From: Caulobacter flavus
Lineage (GTDB): Bacteria; Pseudomonadota; Alphaproteobacteria; Caulobacterales; Caulobacteraceae
Assembly (NCBI RefSeq): GCF_003722335.1
Contig: NZ_CP026100.1
Coordinates: 434,001-498,000 of the forward strand
Reading direction: 5' to 3'
Length of the DNA stretch: 64,000 nucleotides
Each line of letters starts with the position of its first letter. Position 1 is the first letter of the stretch. The translations under genes and the position numbers were made by a program. Shown here piece after piece: positions 32,909-45,031 of the stretch. Under the pieces are notes generated by a model, which worked only from the letters and a program-made list of their open reading frames with translations, ran no database searches and was not told the DNA's origin.

Positions 32909-34084
32909 ATGCGCCAAGCCATCAACACCTTCGCCGGCCTCGCCGCGCTGGCGGTCCTCACCGCCTGCAGCGCCCAGGCCAAGCCCGAACAGGGCCCCGC
33001 CCCCGCCGTCCAGGTCACCGTCGCCGACGTGGCCTTCAAGTCGCTGCGCCAGTGGGACGACTTCACCGGCCGCCTCGAAGCGGTCGACACCGTCGACATC
33101 AGGCCCAGGGTCGGCGGCTATGTGAACAGCGTGCGCTTCTCCGAAGGCGCCTATGTCCGCAAGGGCCAGGTGCTGTTCGAGATCGACCCGCGCCCGTTCC
33201 AGGCCGAGGCCGCCCGCGCCGGCGCCGAGGTGGCCCGCGCCAAGGCCGGCCTCGATCTCGCCGTCGTCAACCGCGAGCGCGGCCAGCGACTGATCGACCA
33301 GAACGCCCTGGCCCGCAGCGAATTCGACCGCCTGGCCTCGGAAGAAAAGGCCGCCCAGGCCAATCTCGCCGCCGCCCAGGCCGCCCTGCAGACCGCCCGC
33401 CTGAACCTGGAATGGACCCGCGTGGTCTCGCCGATCGACGGCCGCGTCTCCAAGGCCCGCATCACCCGCGGCAACCTTGTCACCCAGGCCGACATGCTGA
33501 CGACGGTGGTTTCCGACGCGCCGATCTATGCCGCCTTCAGCGCCGACGAGCAGACCTTCCTGAAGTACGCGGCCGCAGAGCGCGGCAAGGAAAGCCCGGT
33601 CTATATGGGCCTGATGACCGAGGACGGCTATCCGCACGAGGGCAAGCTGTCGTTCATCGACAACGCCCTGGACGCCAAGAGCGGCACGATCAGCGGCCGG
33701 GCGATCTTCGCCAACGCCGACGGCAAGTTCACCCCGGGCCTGTTCGCCCGCATCCGCCTGGTCAGCGCCGCCGCCCAGACGGTGGCTCTTGCGCCCGACC
33801 GCGCCGTCGCGACCGACCTGGGCAAGCGCTACGTCATCGTCGTCGGGGCCGACAACAAGGCCCAGTACCGCCCGGTCGAGGTGGGTCCGCTGGCCGGCAA
33901 CCTGCGGGTCATCCGCCAGGGCCTGAAGCCCGGCGACCGGGTGATCGTCGGCGGCCTGCAGAAGGTCAAGCCGGGCGACGCCGTGTCGCCCGTGGCGGTG
34001 AAGACCGAGGCCGCCGATCTGGGCCAGCTTGAAGTCGGCCCGCGCAAGGTGGCCGCCGTCGCGACCGCCACGAGCCAGAACTGA
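32909..34084 (+). CDS. RND efflux periplasmic adaptor (MFP, AcrA/MexA type)
   Basis: 391 residues with a lipoprotein signal peptide ending in LTAC (C20), so it is probably anchored to the membrane by lipid. The barrel-sandwich lipoyl halves are seen in RVGGYVNSVRFSEGAYVRKG and RVVSPIDGRVSKARITRG on either side of a helical hairpin (about 100-160); beta-barrel and membrane-proximal domains follow. It links the inner-membrane pump to the outer-membrane channel. First clear gene of a three-gene efflux operon that probably exports drugs or toxic organics. Confidence 0.94.
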   Translation: MRQAINTFAGLAALAVLTACSAQAKPEQGPAPAVQVTVADVAFKSLRQWDDFTGRLEAVDTVDIRPRVGGYVNSVRFSEGAYVRKGQVLFEIDPRPFQAEAARAGAEVARAKAGLDLAVVNRERGQRLIDQNALARSEFDRLASEEKAAQANLAAAQAALQTARLNLEWTRVVSPIDGRVSKARITRGNLVTQADMLTTVVSDAPIYAAFSADEQTFLKYAAAERGKESPVYMGLMTEDGYPHEGKLSFIDNALDAKSGTISGRAIFANADGKFTPGLFARIRLVSAAAQTVALAPDRAVATDLGKRYVIVVGADNKAQYRPVEVGPLAGNLRVIRQGLKPGDRVIVGGLQKVKPGDAVSPVAVKTEAADLGQLEVGPRKVAAVATATSQN

Positions 34085-34090
34085 TCTTCC

Positions 34091-34213
34091 TCCCTTCCCC
34101 CTCGATGGGGGAAGGGCCGGGGATGGGGGTGACAGCGCGTCAGAACAAGGCGCCAGCCCCACCGCCGCAGACACCCCCCGCCCCTGCCCCTCCCCCATCA
34201 AGGGGGAGGGGGT
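34091..34213. repeat. Paired C/G-rich palindromic repeats inside the RND operon
   Basis: Begins with the palindrome CCTTCCCCCTCGATGGGGGA and ends with CCTCCCCCATCAAGGGGGAG, with GGGGATGGGGGTGA and a complementary CACCCC-type segment between. The same arrangement recurs at 37441-37564. A transcript would fold into strong hairpins between the adaptor and pump genes. Confidence 0.7.
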
Positions 34214-34249
34214 CTCCAAACTCGTCCCTCCCCTCTCCGGACGCTCCCC

Positions 34250-37200
34250 ATGAATTTCGCAAAATTCTTCGTCGGACGACCGCGGTTCGCCGCCGTGCTG
34301 TCCATCGTCATCTTCATCGCGGGGCTGGTGGCCCTGCCCAACCTGCCGATCAGCGAGTACCCCGAGGTGGTGCCGCCGACCGTCGTGGTCCGCGCGGCCT
34401 ATCCCGGCGCCAACCCGTCGGTGATCGGCGAGACCGTGGCCGCGCCGCTGGAGCAGGCCATCAACGGCGTCGAGGGGATGATCTACCAGTCGTCCCAGTC
34501 GGCCTCGGACGGGGCCATGATCCTGACCGTGACCTTCGCGCTGGGCACCGACCTGGATAAGGCCCAGGTGCAGGTGCAGAACCGCGTCGCCCAAGCCCTG
34601 CCCAAGCTGCCCCAGGAGGTGCAGCGCATCGGCGTGACCACCAACAAGGCCTCGCCCGACCTGACCCTGGTCGTGCACATGATCTCGCCCAACAACCGCT
34701 ACGACATGCTCTATCTCAGCAACTACGCGCAGCTGAACGTGCGCGACCGGCTGAAGCGCATCGACGGCGTGGGCGACGTGCAGATCTTCGGCGCCGGCGC
34801 CTACTCCATGCGGGTGTGGCTTGATCCGGAGAAGGTCGCGGCCCTGGGCATGACCGCCGGCGACGTGGTGCGGGCCCTGCGCGAGCAGAACGTCCAGGTG
34901 GCCGCCGGCCAGCTGGGCGCGCCGCCCAACGCCGGCTCGGGCGCCGACTTCCAGCTGTCGATCAACGCCCCCGGGCGCCTGACCGACGAGGACCAGTTCC
35001 GCAACGTCATCATCCGCTCGGGCGCCGACGGCCAGATCACCCGCCTGGGCGACGTGGCCCGCGTCGAACTGGGCGCCAACAACTACGCCCTGCGCTCCCT
35101 GCTGGACAACAAGTCGGCCGTCGCCGTGCCGATCTTCCAGCGCCCCGGCTCCAACGCCCTGGAGATGGCGGCCGAGGTCAAGAAGACCATGAAGGAGCTG
35201 AAGAAGGACTTCCCCGAGGGGGTCGACTACGAAATCATCTACGACACCACCGCCTTCGTGCAGGAAAGCATCGACTCGGTGGTCCACACCCTGATCGAGG
35301 CCATCATCCTGGTGGTCATCGTGGTGGTGATCTTCCTGCAGGGCTGGCGCGCTTCGGTGATCCCGCTGCTGGCCGTGCCGGTTTCGCTGATCGGCACCTT
35401 CGCGATCATGCTGCTGCTGGGCTTCGGCCTCAACGCGCTGACCCTGTTCGGCCTGGTGCTGGCCATCGGCATCGTCGTCGACGACGCCATCGTCGTGGTC
35501 GAGAACGTCGAGCGGCACATCGAGAACGGCCTCTCGCCGCCCGAGGCCACCCGCAAGGCGATGAGCGAGGTCACCGGCCCGATCATCGCCGTGGCCCTGG
35601 TGCTGTGCGCGGTGTTCATCCCCACGGCCTTCATCACCGGCCTGTCGGGCCAATTCTACCGCCAGTTCGCCCTGACGATCGCCATCTCGACGATCATCTC
35701 GGCCATCAACTCCCTGACCCTGTCGCCGGCCCTGGCCGCCGTGCTCCTGAAGTCGCACCACGCGCCCAAGGACCGCTTCCAGAAGCTGATCGACCGCCTG
35801 CTGGGCTGGCTGTTCACGCCGTTCAACAAGGTCTTCCACCGCGCCTCGAACGGCTATGTCCGCGGCGTGAAGGCGACCCTGGGCCGCTCGACCGCCTCGC
35901 TGTTCGTCTATGGCGGTCTGCTGCTGCTGACGGCGCTGGCCTTCGCCCGCACCCCGTCCGGCTTCGTGCCGCAGCAGGACAAGGCCTATGTGGTCGCCGT
36001 CGTGCAGTTGCCCGACGCCGCCTCGCTGGACCGCACCGAGGCCGTGATCAAGCAGATGGGCGACATCGCCATGAAGACCCCGGGCATCGAGCACTCGGTG
36101 GCCTTCCCCGGCCTGTCGGCCAACGGCTTCATCAACAGCCCCAACGCCGGCGCGGTGTTCTTCCCGCTCAGCGACTTCAAGGACCGCCGGAGCAAGGACC
36201 TCTCGGCCGGCGCCATCGTCGGCCAGCTGAACCAGAAGTTCGCCGCCATCCCCGACGCCCAGATCGCGGTCTTCCCGCCGCCGTCCGTGCAGGGGCTGGG
36301 CACCATCGGCGGCTTCCGCATGCAGATCGTCGACAAGGCCGGCCTCGGCTCGGACGAGCTGTACAAGCAGACCCAGGCGATCATCGCCAAGGCGCAGAAG
36401 GATCCGGCCCTGGCCGGCGTGTTCTCCAGCTACCAGGTGAGCGTCCCGAAGATCCAGGCCGACATCGATCGTGAGAAGGCCCGGGCCCAGGGCGTGTCGC
36501 TAACCGACCTGTTCGAGACCCTGCAGGTCTATCTGGGCTCGCTGTACGTCAACGACTTCAACCGCTTCGGGCGGACCTACGAGGTCAACGTGCAGGCCGA
36601 CCAGGACTTCCGCCTGCAGCCCGAGCAGATGCTGCGCCTGCAGACCCGCAACGGCGACGGCCAGATGATCCCGCTGGGCGCCTTCGTCAGCTTCAAGGAG
36701 GCCACCGGTCCCGACCGCGAGATGCACTACAACGGCATGCTGACCGCCGAGATCAACGGCGGCCCGGCGCCCGGCTTCTCGACCGGCCAGGCCCAGGCCG
36801 CGCTGGAGAAGATCGCCGCCGAGGAACTGCCCAATGGCATCGGCTTCGAATGGACAGAGCTGACCTACCAGCAGATCCTGGCCGGCAACACGGCGATCTA
36901 CATCTTCCCGCTGTGCGTGCTGCTGGCCTTCCTCGTGCTGGTCGCCCAGTACGAAAGCTGGAGCCTGCCGCTGGTGGTGATCCTGATCGTTCCGATGACC
37001 CTGCTGTCGGCCCTGGTCGGCGTGCTGGTCACCGGCGGCGACAACAACATCTTCACCCAGATCGGCCTGATCGTGCTGGTGGGGCTGGCGTGCAAGAACG
37101 CCATCCTGATCGTCGAGTTCGCCCGCGAACGCGAGATCGAGGGCGACACGCCGCTGCAGGCGGTGCTGGAAGCCTGCCGCCTGCGCCTGCGCCCCATCCT

Positions 37201-37432
37201 GATGACCTCGATCGCCTTCATCATGGGCGTCTGGCCGCTGGTGGTGTCGCACGGGGCCGGGGCCGAGATGCGCCGGGCCATGGGCGTGGCGGTGTTCTCC
37301 GGCATGCTGGGCGTCACCGTCTTCGGCCTGATCCTGACGCCGGTGTTCTACTACGTCATCCGCCGGCTCTCGGGCCGCAAGTCGCTGGCGACCGTCAAGA
37401 CGGAGCCGGCGGTGGAGGCGCAGGCGCACTGA
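34250..37432 (+). CDS. RND multidrug efflux inner-membrane transporter, HAE-1 family
   Basis: 1060 residues, the full AcrB/MexB length. The first span carries FVGRPRFAAVLSIVIFIAG and the periplasmic porter and docking domains are complete. Transmembrane helix 4 contains GIVVDDAIVVVENVER with the proton-relay Asp pair, and helix 10 contains the matching Lys (GLACKNAILIVEFA). It works as a trimer with the adaptor upstream and the outer-membrane channel downstream, using proton influx to extrude hydrophobic compounds. Substrates cannot be read from sequence. Confidence 0.95.
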   Translation: MNFAKFFVGRPRFAAVLSIVIFIAGLVALPNLPISEYPEVVPPTVVVRAAYPGANPSVIGETVAAPLEQAINGVEGMIYQSSQSASDGAMILTVTFALGTDLDKAQVQVQNRVAQALPKLPQEVQRIGVTTNKASPDLTLVVHMISPNNRYDMLYLSNYAQLNVRDRLKRIDGVGDVQIFGAGAYSMRVWLDPEKVAALGMTAGDVVRALREQNVQVAAGQLGAPPNAGSGADFQLSINAPGRLTDEDQFRNVIIRSGADGQITRLGDVARVELGANNYALRSLLDNKSAVAVPIFQRPGSNALEMAAEVKKTMKELKKDFPEGVDYEIIYDTTAFVQESIDSVVHTLIEAIILVVIVVVIFLQGWRASVIPLLAVPVSLIGTFAIMLLLGFGLNALTLFGLVLAIGIVVDDAIVVVENVERHIENGLSPPEATRKAMSEVTGPIIAVALVLCAVFIPTAFITGLSGQFYRQFALTIAISTIISAINSLTLSPALAAVLLKSHHAPKDRFQKLIDRLLGWLFTPFNKVFHRASNGYVRGVKATLGRSTASLFVYGGLLLLTALAFARTPSGFVPQQDKAYVVAVVQLPDAASLDRTEAVIKQMGDIAMKTPGIEHSVAFPGLSANGFINSPNAGAVFFPLSDFKDRRSKDLSAGAIVGQLNQKFAAIPDAQIAVFPPPSVQGLGTIGGFRMQIVDKAGLGSDELYKQTQAIIAKAQKDPALAGVFSSYQVSVPKIQADIDREKARAQGVSLTDLFETLQVYLGSLYVNDFNRFGRTYEVNVQADQDFRLQPEQMLRLQTRNGDGQMIPLGAFVSFKEATGPDREMHYNGMLTAEINGGPAPGFSTGQAQAALEKIAAEELPNGIGFEWTELTYQQILAGNTAIYIFPLCVLLAFLVLVAQYESWSLPLVVILIVPMTLLSALVGVLVTGGDNNIFTQIGLIVLVGLACKNAILIVEFAREREIEGDTPLQAVLEACRLRLRPILMTSIAFIMGVWPLVVSHGAGAEMRRAMGVAVFSGMLGVTVFGLILTPVFYYVIRRLSGRKSLATVKTEPAVEAQAH

Positions 37433-37440
37433 CGAGAACC

Positions 37441-37564
37441 TTTCCCCTCCCCCTCGATGGGGGAGGGGCCAGGGGTGGGGGTGAAGCGGCGTCGGCCGCG
37501 CTCCTACTCCCACCTCAGCACCACCCCCATCCCCGCCCCTTCCCCCATCGAAGGGGGAAGGGAG
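37441..37564. repeat. Paired C/G-rich palindromic repeats, second copy in the RND operon
   Basis: Same layout as 34091-34213: CCCTCCCCCTCGATGGGGGA at the left, GGGGTGGGGGTGAAG inside, CACCCCCATCCCCGCC and CCTTCCCCCATCGAAGGGGG at the right. It lies between the pump and outer-membrane genes. Confidence 0.7.
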
Positions 37565-37580
37565 ACTTCCCGAGGTCCCC

Positions 37581-38975
37581 ATGACCCTTCTTCGCTCAGC
37601 CCTGATCGCCGGCGCCTCGCTGCTGGCCACGGCCTGCGCCGTCGGCCCGACCTACAAGGCCCCGGCCCCCGCCCCCGTCGCCCTCCAGAACGCCACGCCC
37701 GCCGTCTCCACCGCCGCCAATCCCGAGGCGCAGTGGTGGAAGGCGTTCGGCGACCCGACGCTGGACGCTCTCGTGTCCCAGGCCCTGGCCGCCAATCTCG
37801 ACCTCAAGGTCGCCGTGGCCCGCGTCGACGAGGCCCGCGCCCTGTTCAAGGACGCGCGCCTGGACCAACTTCCGCGCGTCACCGCCTCGGGCGGCTACAC
37901 CGACACCAAGCAGCAGCAGCCCGGCTTCTCCGACCAGCGGGTCGAGGTCGAAAGCTATCGCGCCGGCCTGGACGCCGCCTGGGAGATCGACCTCTTCGGC
38001 CGCGTCCGCCGGGGCGTGCAGGCCGCCAGCGCCGAAGCCGGGGCCGCCCAGGCCGACCTGCGCGACGTGCAGGTGAGCGTCGCCGCCGAAGTCGCCCGCA
38101 ACTACCTGGAACTGCGCGGCGCCCAGGCCCGCCTGGCGGTGGCCCGCCGCAACCTCGAGACCCAGCGCGACACCCTGCGCCTGACCCGCGTGCGGTTCGA
38201 GGCCGGGGCCGGCGGGGCGATCGACGTGGCCAGCGCAGAGGCCCGCCTCAACGCCACCGAAGGCACGATCCCAGACCTCGTCACCGCCGCCACCCGCGCC
38301 AGCTATCGCCTGGCGGTGCTGACCGGCCAGCGGCCCGGCGCGCTGGACGCCCAGCTGGCCCCGCGCGCCGAGGAGCCGGCCCCGCTGGTCGCCGCCCTGC
38401 CGATCGGCGAGGCGTCCGACTTCCTGCGCCGCCGCCCCGACGTGCAGGCGGCCGAACGGCGCCTGGCCGCCCAGACCGCCAAGGTCGGGGTGGCCACGGC
38501 CGACCTCTTCCCGCGCGTCCGGGTCACCGGCTTCGTCGGCTTCCTGTCGGGCACGTCGTCGGGCTTCGGAAACAGCGTCAGCCAGGCCTGGTCGGTCGCC
38601 CCGGCGGTCAGCTGGCCCGCCCTCGACCTCGGTGGCGCCCGCGCGCGGCTGAAGGCGGCGGAAGCCCGCAACGACGCGGCCCTGGCGGCCTACGACCAGA
38701 CGGTGCTGGCGGCGATCGAGGACCTGGAGACGGCGCTGGTCTCCTACGCCCAGCGCCAGGCCCGGCTGAAGAGCCTGGCCGACCAGGCCGCCGCCTCCCG
38801 CCGCGCCGCCGAACTGGCCCGAATCCAGTACAAGGAAGGCGGCATCGACTTCCTCGTCCTGCTCGACGCCGAACGCACCCTGCTGGCGGCGGAAGACTCG
38901 CTGACCGTCGCCGAGACGGGCGTCAACACCGACGTGGTGGCGATCTACAAGGCGCTCGGCGGCGGCTGGAGCTGA
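37581..38975 (+). CDS. Outer-membrane efflux channel, NodT/OprM family lipoprotein
   Basis: 464 residues with a lipobox LATAC (C19). Two tandem outer-membrane-efflux repeats are evident, with EAQWWKAFGDPTLDALVSQAL in the first (read as two parts) and the family motif FLRRRPDVQAAERRLAAQTA in the middle, then the second repeat ending in DVVAIYKALGGGW. It forms the trimeric outer-membrane duct for the pump encoded just upstream. Completes the tripartite system. Confidence 0.94.
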   Translation: MTLLRSALIAGASLLATACAVGPTYKAPAPAPVALQNATPAVSTAANPEAQWWKAFGDPTLDALVSQALAANLDLKVAVARVDEARALFKDARLDQLPRVTASGGYTDTKQQQPGFSDQRVEVESYRAGLDAAWEIDLFGRVRRGVQAASAEAGAAQADLRDVQVSVAAEVARNYLELRGAQARLAVARRNLETQRDTLRLTRVRFEAGAGGAIDVASAEARLNATEGTIPDLVTAATRASYRLAVLTGQRPGALDAQLAPRAEEPAPLVAALPIGEASDFLRRRPDVQAAERRLAAQTAKVGVATADLFPRVRVTGFVGFLSGTSSGFGNSVSQAWSVAPAVSWPALDLGGARARLKAAEARNDAALAAYDQTVLAAIEDLETALVSYAQRQARLKSLADQAAASRRAAELARIQYKEGGIDFLVLLDAERTLLAAEDSLTVAETGVNTDVVAIYKALGGGWS

Positions 38976-38987
38976 GGTCCGGAAGGG

Positions 38988-39150
38988 AGACCCTCTCCCA
39001 GAGGGAGAGGGAGGGGCCCATGCGCAGCATGGGAGGGTGGGGGGTTTCGACGCTTCAGGTTGGCCCGCCCAAGCCAATCGGGATAGGCCTTACCCCCTCA
39101 CCCTCCCACGCCTTCGGCGCGGGCCCCTCCCTCTCCCCATGGGAGAGGTT
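38988..39150. repeat. Palindromic intergenic repeat pair
   Basis: Left part has CCCTCTCCCAGAGGGAGAGG and GGGCCCATGCGCAGCATGGG; the right part is largely complementary, with CCCTCCCACGCCTTCGGCGC and CCCTCTCCCCATGGGAGAGG. Together they could form one long cruciform or hairpin. It occupies nearly the whole gap between the efflux channel and the flavin reductase genes. Confidence 0.65.
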
Positions 39151-39174
39151 TCCATCGGTTAGGATCCCCCGCCC

Positions 39175-39822
39175 ATGGCCGCCGCCGACGCCTATGTCTA
39201 CCACCCCCGCGACGGCCACGGCCTGGCCCACGACCCGTTCAATTCCATCGTCGGCCCGCGCCCGATCGGCTGGATCTCGAGCGTCGACGCCGCCGGGCGG
39301 CGCAACCTGGCGCCCTACAGCTTCTTCAACGCCTTCAACTACACCCCGCCGATCGTCGGCTTCGCCTCGACCGGTTGGAAGGACACCATCGCCAACGTCC
39401 AGGCCACGGGCGTGTTCTGCTGGAACCTGGCCACGCGCGAGTTGGCCCAGGCGATGAACATGACCTCCGCCCCTGCCGAGCACGGCCGTGACGAGTTCGA
39501 ACTGGCCGGCCTGACGCCGGCGCCAAGCAGCCTGATCGCCGCGCCGCGCGTGCTGGAAAGCCCCGTGAACTTCGAATGCCGCGTCACCCAGTCGTTCCAG
39601 CTGACCACGGCGGCCGGCGAGGCGGTCGAGACCTGGATGACCTTCGGCGAGGTCGTCGCCGTCCACATCGATCGCCGCCTGATCCGCGAGGACCGCGTCT
39701 ACGACGCCCCCGCCGGACGCCCGATCCTGCGCTGGGGCGGCCGGGGCGACTACATCGCCGTCGAGCCGGCGGCGATGTTCGAGATCTTCCGCCCAACCAA
39801 GACCGACATTCCAGCGGCCTGA
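39175..39822 (+). CDS. Flavin reductase-like (FMN-binding) family protein
   Basis: 215 residues with the flavin-reductase split-barrel: FNSIVGPRPIGWISSVDAAG, NLAPYSFFNAFNYTPPIVGF and the C-terminal WGGRGDYIAVEP. Such proteins bind FMN and reduce flavin or act as stand-alone FMN oxidoreductases. It is separated from the efflux operon by a repeat region and is convergent with gyrB, so it probably has its own promoter. The substrate is unknown. Confidence 0.88.
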   Translation: MAAADAYVYHPRDGHGLAHDPFNSIVGPRPIGWISSVDAAGRRNLAPYSFFNAFNYTPPIVGFASTGWKDTIANVQATGVFCWNLATRELAQAMNMTSAPAEHGRDEFELAGLTPAPSSLIAAPRVLESPVNFECRVTQSFQLTTAAGEAVETWMTFGEVVAVHIDRRLIREDRVYDAPAGRPILRWGGRGDYIAVEPAAMFEIFRPTKTDIPAA

Positions 39823-39835
39823 ACGGGCCCCAAAC

Positions 39836-39869
39836 AAAAAGCCCTCCCGAACCATCGGCTCGGGAGGGC
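39836..39869 (-). terminator. gyrB: Rho-independent terminator of gyrB
   Basis: Perfect 10-bp stem GCCCTCCCGA/TCGGGAGGGC with a 9-base loop. Read on the minus strand, it is followed by TTTTTGTTT, a good terminator for recF-gyrB. It may also serve the convergent flavin reductase gene, though without a T-tract on that side. Confidence 0.85.
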
Positions 39870-39891
39870 TTCGAGTGCTTCTGGTCGCCGG

Positions 39892-43517
<3,626 letters not shown>

Positions 43518-43602
43518 GGGCGTGTCTTTAAGGCAGGACGGCCCGGACTGAAACCTCTCCCGCTGGTCGTTCCCCCGCACCTTCCCGTCTAAGCGCGCGA
43601 GC

Positions 43603-43944
43603 CTAGCCGCCGCGTTCGCGGCCTTTCTTTCCGCCGTTGGGGTAGCGCCACATCTTCTTTGCGTCCTCGGGCAGGAATTCCTCGTCCGGATCCGGCCGGA
43701 TCGTGAAGTCGAGATGGTCGACGAAACCCGGGGAGGACACGCGGATGGACAGGGTCTCACCATCGGCGTCGGCCGGGATGTCGATGCTGCTCGGGTAGAA
43801 GGGCGGCTGCGCAGAGAAGCTTACAGGGGGGCGGCCTTCAATCCGTATGTGGACGTTGACCGACTCGTTCCCGCGACCCTGCGCCTCGAACCCGAAGAAG
43901 AAGGGGTAACCCGGCGAAGGATCACGGTCGTAGAACAAGGCCAT
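43603..43944 (-). CDS. Hypothetical protein
   Basis: 113 residues from ATG 43944, which has GGGGGAG at ideal spacing; an upstream ATG at 44010 would add 22 residues. It is a soluble, beta-rich protein with [16 protein letters not shown] near the start and a basic Gly-rich C-terminus ([13 protein letters not shown]). No family recognised and no catalytic motif seen. It stands alone between recF and a VOC-family gene. Confidence 0.6.
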   Translation of the reverse strand: MALFYDRDPSPGYPFFFGFEAQGRGNESVNVHIRIEGRPPVSFSAQPPFYPSSIDIPADADGETLSIRVSSPGFVDHLDFTIRPDPDEEFLPEDAKKMWRYPNGGKKGRERGG

Positions 43945-44040
43945 TGGCTCCCCCCGTCGCCACACAAAACCCAAGATCGCATCTTCGCCGAAGAATATCT
44001 TAGGGTGCAAGTCGCCCCCTTCGCGGCCCGGCCCTTACGC

Positions 44041-44418
44041 TCACTCGCCCAGCCGGTACGCACACAGCTTGTTGCCGTCGAGATCGCGGAAATAGGCGAA
44101 ATAGGCCTTGGGCATGCGCTCGCCCGGCGCGCCCTCGCAGGTTCCGCCAAGCTCGATGGCCTTGGCGTGAAAGGCGTCGACCTCCTCGCGGGTGTCGAAG
44201 TCGAAGCCGCCCATCATGCCGTTGCCGATGCAGGCGGCGTTTCCGTCATAGGGGCCCAGCACGCCGAACATGCCCACACCCTTGCCACGATAGAGCCGGC
44301 CGCCCGAGGGGTGCTCGAACAGCGGCCGCATGCCGATCGACCCCAGCAGGGCGTCGTAGAAGGCCTTGGCCTCCTCCAGCTTGTTCGAACCGACGGTCAT
44401 GTAGCTGATCTTGGCCAT
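44041..44418 (-). CDS. VOC (glyoxalase/dioxygenase superfamily) protein
   Basis: 125 residues with the beta-alpha-beta-beta-beta layout of the VOC fold: ISYMTVGSNKLEEAKAFYDALL at the start (read in two parts) and AYFRDLDGNKLCAYRLG at the end, where the metal-binding Glu is replaced, so metal binding may be lost. Small single-domain proteins of this kind serve in detoxification or antibiotic binding. The role here is unknown. Confidence 0.85.
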   Translation of the reverse strand: MAKISYMTVGSNKLEEAKAFYDALLGSIGMRPLFEHPSGGRLYRGKGVGMFGVLGPYDGNAACIGNGMMGGFDFDTREEVDAFHAKAIELGGTCEGAPGERMPKAYFAYFRDLDGNKLCAYRLGE

Positions 44419-44529
44419 GGCGAGCCTCTCCCGTTTTTTTATGAAACGGACGTTGGCATGGGGCGGCGACGGGGGGCAAGAGCGCAGTAAATCCCTACTC
44501 CACCATAGGATTTACAGTACATTCAACAT

Positions 44530-44640
44530 CGTCATCCCGGGCGGAGGGCCGCGCAGCGGGCCGCAGACCCGGGCCCCAGGGGCAACCGCACCGCGCCGGC
44601 CCTGGGTCCCGGCTCTCCGCTTCGCTGCGGCCGGGATGAC
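44530..44640. repeat. Dispersed palindromic repeat, family 2 (CGTCATCCCGG type)
   Basis: Starts with CGTCATCCCGGGCGGAGGG and ends with the complementary CTTCGCTGCGGCCGGGATGAC, with GGCCCTGGGTCCCGGCTCTC in the centre. The same element is present at 54840-54941. It resembles REP-like repeats common in Caulobacter and other alphaproteobacterial genomes. Confidence 0.75.
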
Positions 44641-44668
44641 AAAGATTTGGGGAGTACGGGAAACCGCC

Positions 44669-45031
44669 CTACCCGAAATACCCCCGCGCCACCTCGACGT
44701 CGGCCAGCCGCCAGACGCCCGCCGCGCCCAGCAGAACGCGGCGCATCTCGACCTCGAAGACCTCGCGGGCGATGGCGCGATCCGCCAGCTCGCGCACCGG
44801 AGCCTCGAACGGCGCATCCTCGGCGATCGCCCGATGCACCGCGACGTTCATCGCAGAAAGATCGACCGCGTGCGCCAGCGAGGAAAAGGCGGCGGCGACC
44901 GCTTCCGACCGTTCGAACCAAGTCGAGCAGCCGGCGAAGTCGATCGCCGCCCACAGGGTCAGCATGCGGTCGAAGAGGTCGTCGAAGCGGTCCTCGCGCA
45001 GCAGGCCGGCGGGACCGCCCCGATTGCTCAC
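44669..45031 (-). CDS. Hypothetical protein coupled to the S9 peptidase
   Basis: 120 residues from GTG 45031, which overlaps the TGA of the peptidase gene by 4 bases. Largely helical (LLREDRFDDLFDRMLTLWAA), soluble, with several Arg/Glu pairs and no recognised motif. The overlap indicates co-translation with the peptidase; it could be a partner or simply a small conserved neighbour. Confidence 0.6.
   Translation of the reverse strand: MSNRGGPAGLLREDRFDDLFDRMLTLWAAIDFAGCSTWFERSEAVAAAFSSLAHAVDLSAMNVAVHRAIAEDAPFEAPVRELADRAIAREVFEVEMRRVLLGAAGVWRLADVEVARGYFG

Noticed and set aside
32873..36094. 1073-codon minus-strand frame opposite the RND adaptor and pump
   Set aside because: His/Asp/Gly repeats with no motif; the plus strand has complete adaptor and transporter.
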